A stretch of DNA of 64,000 nucleotides, taken from NCBI RefSeq assembly GCF_002127545.1, contig NZ_MUBK01000015.1, positions 37,776 through 101,775 of the forward strand, given 5' to 3'. Numbering within the stretch: the first letter of the stretch is position 1; the number at the start of each line of letters is the position of its first letter. The translations under genes were made by a program, and so were the position numbers. The stretch comes from Xenorhabdus beddingii. GTDB lineage: Bacteria; Pseudomonadota; Gammaproteobacteria; Enterobacterales; Enterobacteriaceae. Shown one piece after another: positions 57,395 to 64,000 of the stretch. The notes beneath the pieces are model-generated. The model saw only the letters and a program-made list of their open reading frames with translations. It made no database searches and was not told the DNA's origin.

Positions 57395-57595
57395 AAAAAC
57401 AAGGCGCATGTCAGAAAACAAAACGGCGAATCAGGTGGTAACAATAGTCATACCGTGACCGGTAGTGAATCCGTCAAGGTAGGCTCTATTTTTTTGCGAG
57501 CAACTGGCAGGGCAAAAACCCAACCATTTTTAAGCTCCGGGCAATTATCCTTGGTGACGCCATAACTTACTGATTAATAAAATAAAGGATAAGAT

Positions 57596-57898
57596 ATGGA
57601 AGATGTGAACCTATTAGTCGGACAACGTATTCAGACCAAAAGGAAAGAGTTGGGTATCACGGCAACAGCGTTGGCAAAGCAAATTGGCATCAGCCAGCAA
57701 CAACTCTCGCGTTACGAAAGAGGGACTAATCGAATTAACATAGCCCATCTTGTTTATATTACAAGGATATTGGCCACTCCCATTGATTGGTTCTTTCTAG
57801 ATTGTTACGCCAGTGGAAAAGAAGACAGTACGGTTAATAAACTCACGGATCAATATATTCCCATTGCTGAAACAATTATAGGGAAAAATGGTTGTTAA
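57596..57898 (+). CDS. XRE-family DNA-binding regulator
   Basis: A 100-residue HTH protein: helix-turn-helix at about 14-60 (LGITATALAKQIGISQQQLSRYERG). It is of the short XRE type found with fimbrial operons in Proteus (MrpJ-like) and with prophages; no fimbrial genes are near. SD AAAGGATAAG precedes the ATG. Its target is unknown. Confidence 0.85.
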   Translation: MEDVNLLVGQRIQTKRKELGITATALAKQIGISQQQLSRYERGTNRINIAHLVYITRILATPIDWFFLDCYASGKEDSTVNKLTDQYIPIAETIIGKNGC

Positions 57899-58005
57899 AT
57901 GGGGCAAGATAAATTTGTCAGAAGCCTGCTATGTATCTGATTCATACTAAAATTTAAGGCTTCTGACTTTTGTCAGAGGGTATCTCTACAGTGTGTATTT
58001 CACTA

Positions 58006-58449
58006 TCATGCGTGCTTAACCATCCCAACCACATCCATAACAAATCGTTTGATCAATTTTAGTTCTTCTGCCGAATAATTTTCCAGAAGTTGCAACCACT
58101 TTGCTTCCGCTTGTTGATGCAGTTTTTCATGGGCATCAAAAATCCGCTTCCCTTCAATCGTTAGCCTGAAATAAGTCTCTTTTTGGTTATCCGCCATTTT
58201 CAACTTCTCAACGATAGAACGCTGATGAAGTTTTGCACAAATTTTTGAGATTGCACCTTTGGTCATTGCCATCGTTTGGCTAATAGCCGTGATATTTAAT
58301 AAACCCGATGCCCCAATGCACTGAATCACATGTAGTTCAGACAATGAGTAATCACTGATCCCATATTCACGGAGTGTCTTTTCATCATGCCCTTGCTTAA
58401 TGCTGTCCCTCAAGTTTACCCAGTGGTTATCTACCCCCACACAGACCAC
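58006..58449 (-). pseudogene. MarR-family regulator, 5' end probably lost
   Basis: The 147-codon frame contains a full MarR winged-helix domain (ISQTMAMTKGAISKICAKLHQRSI) and dimerisation helices. Its only start options are GTG codons at 58449 or nearby, without a ribosome site, directly at the junction with a truncated MFS gene. A few N-terminal codons and the promoter have therefore probably been deleted. It may be nearly intact as protein but unexpressed. Confidence 0.65.
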
Positions 58450-58455
58450 TTTGCT

Positions 58456-58660
58456 GTTGGCAAAATTTGTGGAAGAGCGGGCAACTGTGATTGGGCTTTA
58501 CAATTTCATCAGGTACACCGGCATGGCAGTAGGCCCAATGGTGGGTAGTTTTTTGTTATTCAATCATCACTATGAGTGGATATTTTTAGCAGGGGCAGTG
58601 TTATTTGCCTTGTCTATTAGCATCGCCGCCATTATGACTCAACGGCATAATCAGCCATAA
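58456..58660 (+). pseudogene. MFS transporter C-terminal fragment
   Basis: About 67 codons (LLLAKFVEERATVIGLYNFIR ... ISIAAIMTQRH) forming the last two membrane helices of a major-facilitator drug exporter. The first ~85% is gone. It abuts the divergently oriented MarR regulator, its probable former repressor. Confidence 0.75.
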
Positions 58661-58667
58661 AGCCGTT

Positions 58668-59801
58668 CTAATGAGACATGGCCCAAACCGCTGCAACATT
58701 ACGTGCCGTTACCCGAAGATTTTCTGCTCCTTTGGCAAGGGCTTCAGAAAGGGAGCAGGCTTCCGGTACGATGGAAAATACCGCATCCAGCCCATGTTGA
58801 TGCACGACGCCATAATCCCGGCTCATTCCCCCCACTAAGGCGATGGCAGGAATACCAAATTTCTTGGCAACACGGGCAACGCCAATCGGCGTTTTACCCT
58901 GTATGGTCTGGCTGTCTATACGGCCTTCCCCGGTAATGACCAAATCCGCTCCCTGAATGACCTCTTCCAGTTTCAAAGTATTGATAACGATCTCAATACC
59001 TGATTGTAATTTTACCCCAAGGCAACCCAGCAAAGCAGCACCCATGCCTCCAGCCGCCCCTGCTCCTGCTTCATCAATCACGCTTTTGCCTGTCAGGGAT
59101 TCAATCTTCATTCCATAATGACGCAATGCAGAATCCAACGCTTTAACCATCTTCGGTGTCGCCCCTTTTTGTGGGCCAAACACCGCTGATGCCCCGAATT
59201 CCCCGCATAACGGGTTATTCACGTCACAAGCCACCGTAAATTCAATTTGACGGAGGCGAGGATCAAGAGCGGTTAAGTCGATGCTTTCCAAGCGAGTTAA
59301 AGCGGCACCGCCAAATGGCAGGATACGACCATCCCCATCCAATAAGTTTGCGCCAAGTGCCTGTATCATGCCGGCACCACCATCGTTGGTCGCACTGCCT
59401 CCAATGCCCAAAATCAATTTTTGTATGCCGTGCTCCAACGCAGCCAGAATAAGCTCTCCCGTACCATAACTGGTTGTTACCAGAGGATTGCGCTGTTCCA
59501 TGGGAACCAAGTGCAATCCCGAAGCCGCAGCCATTTCAATCACAGCGGTTTTTCCATCGCCCAATAAGCCAAAAAAGGCTTCAACGGGTTGCCCCAAGGG
59601 ATCGGTCACTGTACAGGTGATCTGTTTTCCTCCGGTTGCCGCAACCAACGACTCTACGGTTCCTTCCCCACCATCCGCCATAGGTAACTTGATGTAATCC
59701 GCCTGTGGAAAAATTTCCCGGAATCCCTGCTCGATGGCTTGCGCGACTTGCAAAGCACTCAGGCTTTCCTTAAATGAATCAGGGGCAATGACAATTTTCA
59801 T
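58668..59801 (-). CDS. Glycerate kinase (GarK/GlxK family)
   Basis: A 377-residue glycerate 2-kinase: N-terminal MKIVIAPDSFKESLSA, PMADGGEGTVESL, GIGGSATNDGGAGM and the C-terminal GEGRIDSQTIQGK. It makes 2-phosphoglycerate from glycerate (glucarate/glyoxylate route). The start at 59801 has SD AGGAA; the frame is open 54 codons further without family similarity. I cannot tell garK from glxK. Confidence 0.93.
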   Translation of the reverse strand: MKIVIAPDSFKESLSALQVAQAIEQGFREIFPQADYIKLPMADGGEGTVESLVAATGGKQITCTVTDPLGQPVEAFFGLLGDGKTAVIEMAAASGLHLVPMEQRNPLVTTSYGTGELILAALEHGIQKLILGIGGSATNDGGAGMIQALGANLLDGDGRILPFGGAALTRLESIDLTALDPRLRQIEFTVACDVNNPLCGEFGASAVFGPQKGATPKMVKALDSALRHYGMKIESLTGKSVIDEAGAGAAGGMGAALLGCLGVKLQSGIEIVINTLKLEEVIQGADLVITGEGRIDSQTIQGKTPIGVARVAKKFGIPAIALVGGMSRDYGVVHQHGLDAVFSIVPEACSLSEALAKGAENLRVTARNVAAVWAMSH

Positions 59802-59929
59802 AACGAGTTCCTCTATGTTTTTATCTTTGAGATATGTCCGGTGACATATCTCGCCAGCGAAACCGAATCCGCCAAAGATGAAAGAAACTGCCATGCGGTC
59901 AATGGTCAAGTACAATTGCACCAGCATAA

Positions 59930-59958
59930 AAAAAGCGATAAATAAATTATCGCTTTTT
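59930..59958 (-). terminator. Intrinsic terminator of rpoH
   Basis: AAAAAGCGATAA (59930-59941) pairs perfectly with 59947-59958 and is followed on the minus strand by a T-run (TTTTTTTATGC). It lies 20 bp after the rpoH stop. Confidence 0.85.
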
Positions 59959-59977
59959 ATCATTAAGAGTCCGTGTA

Positions 59978-60835
59978 TTACGCTTCAATCGCCAATCGCA
60001 ATTTTTTCATTGCATTTTTTTCTAGCTGTCGGACTCGTTCAGCAGAGACACCATATTTATCTGCCAGTTCCTGCAAGGTGGTTTTGTTTTCATCATCCAG
60101 CCAACGCGCCCGAATGATGTCCTGGCTACGCTCATCCAGCCCTTCCATCGCCACAGAAAGTTTATCCGCAGCGTGGTTGTCCCAGTTATCTTCCTCAATG
60201 CCATCGGCAAAGTCAGAGGCTTTGTCTTGCAAATACAACACGGGAGCCACGGGTTGGCTATCATGATTGTCATCATCAGAAGACATATCAAATGCCATAT
60301 CCTGCGCTGACATACGGGATTCCATCTCTCGGACGTCTTTGCTGGTCACACCCAGTTCTTTGGCGACCAGCTCGACTTCATCCTGATTGAACCATCCCAG
60401 ACGTTGTTTAGCCTTGCGCAAATTAAAGAACAGCTTGCGCTGGGCTTTTGTCGTCGCGACTTTCACAATACGCCAATTACGCAATACATATTCGTGGATT
60501 TCTGCCTTAATCCAGTGAACCGCAAAGGAGACCAAACGCACGCCCACTTCTGGATTAAACCGACGAACCGCTTTCATCAGGCCAATATTACCTTCCTGAA
60601 TTAAATCCGCCTGTGGCAGACCATAACCGGCATAGCTGCGAGCAACATGAACAACGAAGCGCAGGTGAGAAAGAATCAGCTTTTTCGCTGCATCCAGATC
60701 TCCCTGGTAATGCAGCCTTTCTGCCAGTTCCTTCTCTTCTTCTGCCGAGAGCATAGGATAAGCATTGGAGGCACGGATGTATCCTTCCAAACTACCTTGT
60801 GGAACTAATGCCAAAGTTTGCATTTCTTTTGTCAT
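59978..60835 (-). CDS. rpoH: RNA polymerase heat-shock sigma factor RpoH (sigma-32)
   Basis: The 285-residue sigma factor directs heat-shock transcription. It shows region 2.4 ([20 protein letters not shown]), the RpoH box QRKLFFNLR specific for sigma-32, and region 4.2 HTH ([20 protein letters not shown]). It lies downstream of ftsYEX as in all enterobacteria but on its own transcript. The 211-bp gap to ftsX should carry its several promoters. Confidence 0.97.
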   Translation of the reverse strand: MTKEMQTLALVPQGSLEGYIRASNAYPMLSAEEEKELAERLHYQGDLDAAKKLILSHLRFVVHVARSYAGYGLPQADLIQEGNIGLMKAVRRFNPEVGVRLVSFAVHWIKAEIHEYVLRNWRIVKVATTKAQRKLFFNLRKAKQRLGWFNQDEVELVAKELGVTSKDVREMESRMSAQDMAFDMSSDDDNHDSQPVAPVLYLQDKASDFADGIEEDNWDNHAADKLSVAMEGLDERSQDIIRARWLDDENKTTLQELADKYGVSAERVRQLEKNAMKKLRLAIEA

Positions 60836-61047
60836 TCAAATTCTCTCAAAATCAGATCCAAATTGATGGTCTTTGAAGTTTGCCTGAATCGACCCATACG
60901 GTTTCTTCAAGCCAAAGAGGCGTCTATTTTACCATCGTTAAAATCATATTCAAATCGCCTCGATTGTATGAATAGCAATACAAATCTATAACTGTGATTT
61001 CGACAGCGATTCAGCGCAAAAGTTCGCTGAAAAACCGGGCACTCTCT

Positions 61048-62028
61048 TTATTCTGGCCTAAAACGACGCAAATGCTGAATTGTCGCAAACCACGCAGCAA
61101 TCCAACCGATCATACCTGAAATGAGGACCAACAAGAGTGATTCATCCCATCCCAATCCATGCAGTTTAAAATTCGTCCCAAAAACACTCGCGACTTCCGT
61201 GACGACATTGGCCAGTTTCCACACCAGCAGGGAGGAGAGAATTAACGAAAAAATCGCACCCAGAATCCCCAGCAAAGCGCCTCCATTCAGGAAAGGACGC
61301 AGAATAAAGCCATCCGTCGCCCCAATCAGTTTCATCACGTTAATCGTCTCACGGCGGCTGAATATGCTCAACCGGACACTATTACCAATGACCAAAAGCA
61401 ACGCAACGACCATCAAGATCCCTATCACGGCAGCAATCCGGCCAATCAGGACGGTTAAAGCCGTCAAGCGGGAAAACCAGCTATCATCCATTCTGACTTC
61501 TTCAATGCCTGTAATTTGAGACACTTGATCACGCAATGTCGTTAATGGCTGTGAGTCCTGGAAATTCAGTTGGGGAGAAACAATGGCAACCGCTGGCAAC
61601 GGGTTTTCTTCCAACAGATCCAAGGCACTGGCAAATCCCGACCATGCCCGAAATTCATTTACCGCTTCTTCACGGGAGAGATAGTTGACCGATTTCACGC
61701 CTTCCAGACCTTTCAACTGATCGATCACCTGCCTGACACTGTTGTCATTCAGTGATTTATCCAAATAGACCGTAAGCTGTGGGACGGGATACCACTGTAC
61801 CGCCGCCTGATTGACGTTTTTCCAAACGATATAAAACACGCTCGGCAAGGTCAGGGAAATGGCGATGACCATAATGGTCAGTAAGGTTGCCAGTGGCTGG
61901 CGCAGCATATCTGACAGGGTGCTTTTCCATGCGTAACGCCACTGGACGCGCCATCCCCCTTTCAAGGATTTGGCTTTAGATTTTTGGGGCGGCACTTTCT
62001 TTGTCGGATGACGGACATTCTTAGCCAT
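61048..62028 (-). CDS. ftsX: Cell division protein FtsX
   Basis: The 326-residue membrane partner of FtsE. Four membrane helices (for example near residues 42-62 and 215-240), a large periplasmic loop (~70-200) that activates amidase regulators such as EnvC, and the cytoplasmic start [18 protein letters not shown]. The overlap with ftsE by 8 bp indicates coupled translation. Confidence 0.96.
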   Translation of the reverse strand: MAKNVRHPTKKVPPQKSKAKSLKGGWRVQWRYAWKSTLSDMLRQPLATLLTIMVIAISLTLPSVFYIVWKNVNQAAVQWYPVPQLTVYLDKSLNDNSVRQVIDQLKGLEGVKSVNYLSREEAVNEFRAWSGFASALDLLEENPLPAVAIVSPQLNFQDSQPLTTLRDQVSQITGIEEVRMDDSWFSRLTALTVLIGRIAAVIGILMVVALLLVIGNSVRLSIFSRRETINVMKLIGATDGFILRPFLNGGALLGILGAIFSLILSSLLVWKLANVVTEVASVFGTNFKLHGLGWDESLLLVLISGMIGWIAAWFATIQHLRRFRPE

Positions 62029-62686
62029 GATGTCCTCCTTGCATACGTCCCTGATTCAGGGTCAGGATGCGGTAATTTCTTCGTTCAATGAGGGTAACAT
62101 CATGGGTAGCCATAAGAACGGTCACCCCAACTCGGTTAAATTCTTCAAACAAGCGCATGATCCCCTCAGATAACTCGCCATCCAGATTTCCCGTCGGTTC
62201 ATCCGCCAGCAGGACGGTTGGCTTGTTCACCACAGCGCGGGCGATGCCAACGCGCTGTTGTTCCCCGCCGGAAAGTTGAATGGGGAAACTCTTCGCTTTG
62301 TCCAGTAAGCCGACCTTATCCAGCGCCGCAGATACCCGTCGGCGAATATCTTCAGCACTGGCTCCTGAGATGATCAGCGGCATGGCAACGTTCTCATACA
62401 CCGTGCGATCCAGCAGCAGGTGATGATCCTGAAAGATCATGCCGATCTGACGCCGCAGAAAAGGCGTCTCCCTGAGTTTTAATCGGCTGATGTCATGGCC
62501 GGCAAAACAGATATGACCCGCGCTGGGACGTTCAATACCACAGATAAGTTTCAAAAGCGTACTTTTACCCGCCCCTGAATGACCGGTTAAAAATGCCATT
62601 TCTCCCGGAAGGAGGTGAAAATCCACCCCTTGCAGCGCCTGCCGCCCTCCCAGATAGGCTTTGCTGACCTGTTCAAAGCGAATCAT
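62021..62686 (-). CDS. ftsE: Cell division ATP-binding protein FtsE
   Basis: The 221-residue ABC ATPase has Walker [10 protein letters not shown], signature [14 protein letters not shown] and Walker [12 protein letters not shown]. With FtsX it controls peptidoglycan hydrolysis at the septum. It is 6 bp from the ftsY stop and overlaps ftsX. Confidence 0.97.
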   Translation of the reverse strand: MIRFEQVSKAYLGGRQALQGVDFHLLPGEMAFLTGHSGAGKSTLLKLICGIERPSAGHICFAGHDISRLKLRETPFLRRQIGMIFQDHHLLLDRTVYENVAMPLIISGASAEDIRRRVSAALDKVGLLDKAKSFPIQLSGGEQQRVGIARAVVNKPTVLLADEPTGNLDGELSEGIMRLFEEFNRVGVTVLMATHDVTLIERRNYRILTLNQGRMQGGHHG

Positions 62687-62692
62687 TGATAG

Positions 62693-64000
62693 TTAATCCT
62701 CTCGGGCAAAAAGAGCCTCAATAAAATCATCTGCCTTAAATGGACGGAGATCTTCAATGCCTTCCCCTACACCAATGTAGCGGATTGGGATCTCAAATTG
62801 GTCGGCAATGGCGAAGATAACACCCCCTTTCGCAGTACCATCCAGCTTGGTCAGTGAAATACCCGTCAATCCCACAGCTTCATGGAATAGTTTAGCCTGA
62901 ATTACTGCATTTTGGCCTGTGCTGGCATCCAGTGTCAGCATAATTTCATGAGGTGCATCCTCGTCCAGTTTTTTCATGACCCGAACGATTTTTTTCAGCT
63001 CTTCCATCAAATGAGATTTGTTCTGCAAGCGCCCGGCGGTATCCGCAATCAGGATATCAACACCTTTGGCCTTGGCTGACTGAATGGCATCAAAAATCAC
63101 TGAGGCGGGATCTGCCCCCGTATGTTGGGCAACCACCGGGATTTTGTTGCGTTCGCCCCAAACTTGTAACTGCTCCACGGCTGCCGCACGGAAAGTATCC
63201 CCTGCCGCCAACATAACTGATTTACCCTGAGACTGGTATTGGCGCGCTAATTTACCAATAGTGGTCGTTTTACCGACACCATTCACCCCTACCATCAGGA
63301 TGACGTAAGGAGATTTACCTTCAATTTCCAGCGGCTTATCCACTTTCACCAGAATATCTGACATCTCTTCTTTCAATTTAGCGTAAAGCGCTTCCGCATC
63401 TTTCAATTCTTTGCGGCTGGCGTGAGCTGTCAGGCTGGTAATGATCTTACGGGTCGTTTCGACGCCTACGTCCGCAATCAGTAACTGTTCTTCCAGCTCT
63501 TCAAAAAGATCATCATCAATTTTCTTGCCACGGAATAAACCCAAGAAGCCGGAACCAAGATTCTGGCGGGTTTTAACCAGACTACGTTTCAAGCGGGAAA
63601 AGAATCCCTCTTTGGTTGGGCGCTCTTGCTCCTTAGGTAATGTGGCTTGTTGTTCTGCTGCTTCTGCTGCGGCGCGACGGGCGGCTTCTTCGGCCAGACG
63701 TTGTTGTTCTGCTGCTGCTTCTGCTGCACGGCGGGCGGCTTCTTCGACCAGACGTTGTTGTTCTGCTTCTGCTGCGGCGCGACGGGCGGCTTCTTCGGCC
63801 AGACGTTGTTGTTCTGCCTCTGCTGCTGCGCGACGGGCGGCTTCTTCGGCCAAACGTTGTTGTTCTGCCTCTGCTGCGGCGCGACGGGCGGCTTCTTCGG
63901 CCAGACGTTGTTGTTCTGCCTCTGCTGCGGCGCGACGGGCGGCTTCTTCAGCCAGACGTTGTTGCTCTGCTTCTTCTGCGGCGCGACGGGCGGCTTCTTC
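62693..64000 (-). CDS. ftsY: SRP receptor GTPase FtsY (N-terminus outside window)
   Basis: The C-terminal NG domain is complete: GVNGVGKTTTIGKLA (G1), DTFRAAA, LIADTAGRLQNK (G3), LTKLDGTAKGG (G4) and GVGEGIEDLRPF. It receives the SRP-ribosome complex at the membrane. The frame is open to base 64000; the TTG at 63853 is an internal Leu, not a start. The N-terminal acidic region is a long tandem repeat of AARRAAAEAEQQRLAEE-type 17-residue units (51 bp, at least seven copies from 63650 to the end). Terminal gene of the ftsY-ftsE-ftsX operon. Confidence 0.96.
   Translation of the reverse strand, partial: EEAARRAAEEAEQQRLAEEAARRAAAEAEQQRLAEEAARRAAAEAEQQRLAEEAARRAAAEAEQQRLAEEAARRAAAEAEQQRLVEEAARRAAEAAAEQQRLAEEAARRAAAEAAEQQATLPKEQERPTKEGFFSRLKRSLVKTRQNLGSGFLGLFRGKKIDDDLFEELEEQLLIADVGVETTRKIITSLTAHASRKELKDAEALYAKLKEEMSDILVKVDKPLEIEGKSPYVILMVGVNGVGKTTTIGKLARQYQSQGKSVMLAAGDTFRAAAVEQLQVWGERNKIPVVAQHTGADPASVIFDAIQSAKAKGVDILIADTAGRLQNKSHLMEELKKIVRVMKKLDEDAPHEIMLTLDASTGQNAVIQAKLFHEAVGLTGISLTKLDGTAKGGVIFAIADQFEIPIRYIGVGEGIEDLRPFKADDFIEALFARED
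63650..64000 (-). repeat. 51-bp tandem repeats in ftsY N-terminal region
   Basis: At least six full 51-bp units (coding EEAARRAAAEAEQQRLA) continue past the window end, interrupted by one 54-bp variant with an added Ala. They form a long Ala/Glu/Arg/Gln helix in the FtsY A-domain. Confidence 0.9.

Noticed and set aside
63650..64000. 51-bp direct repeats as a CRISPR or satellite
   Set aside because: They are contiguous and code the Ala/Glu-rich FtsY A-domain.

Overview
The window is chromosomal DNA of an insect-pathogenic member of the Morganellaceae, most probably Xenorhabdus (Photorhabdus is the main alternative). The core genes are of enterobacterial type (glnD, dapD, yaeH, yqcA-truC-yqcC, csrB, syd, queF, ppnN, xni, rlmM, ygdD, gcvA, gcvB, csdA, rpoH, ftsX-ftsE-ftsY). 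Between them lie insect-pathogen genes: a serralysin (PrtA) operon, a YopJ-type effector, a TcdA/TcdB-like glycosyltransferase and a giant RTX protease. Genus assignment is inference; no 16S or search was available.

Layout. 1-1.8 kb: a lipase effector and immunity-lipoprotein pair cut by the window start. 2-5.6 kb: glnD and dapD. 5.7-9.7 kb: an unknown gene, yaeH, then yqcA, truC, yqcC, the regulatory RNA csrB with an upstream UvrY box, and syd. 10.2-15 kb: an insertion between syd and queF carrying two tandem cholesterol-oxidase-like flavoproteins and a YopJ-family acetyltransferase. 15-18.2 kb: queF, ppnN, xni.

18.4-39.5 kb is all on the minus strand and devoted to type I secretion. It holds two modules: (i) prtA-inh-prtB-prtC-prtD followed by a degenerate second serralysin and a signal-less second inhibitor; (ii) an HlyB-like ABC transporter, an HlyD-like fusion protein, three tandem paralogous small envelope proteins and a 2088-residue RTX protein combining a permuted-NlpC-like N-terminus, RTX repeats, an S8 protease domain with Glu at the usual Asp position, a P-domain and an 18-residue repeat array. 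Module (ii) is the best candidate for an undescribed system: a secreted toxin/protease with its own exporter and three possible immunity or inhibitor proteins expressed ahead of it.

40-44.6 kb returns to core genes (IS4-type remnant, rlmM, ygdD, gcvA, the sRNA gcvB, csdA). 44.8-58.7 kb is accessory: a glycosyltransferase toxin replaces csdE, followed by a HigBA-type toxin-antitoxin pair, a dicarboxylate/amino-acid symporter with a LysR regulator and Asp/Glu racemase, a dead IS1595-family element, a type II restriction-modification-Vsr cluster, and two head-to-head deletion scars (GntR regulator/kdgK and MarR/MFS). 58.7-64 kb: glycerate kinase, rpoH and ftsX-ftsE-ftsY; ftsY runs off the window end inside a long 17-residue repeat.

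A ~61-bp imperfect palindromic repeat occurs four times between genes. No tRNA, rRNA or CRISPR array was seen.
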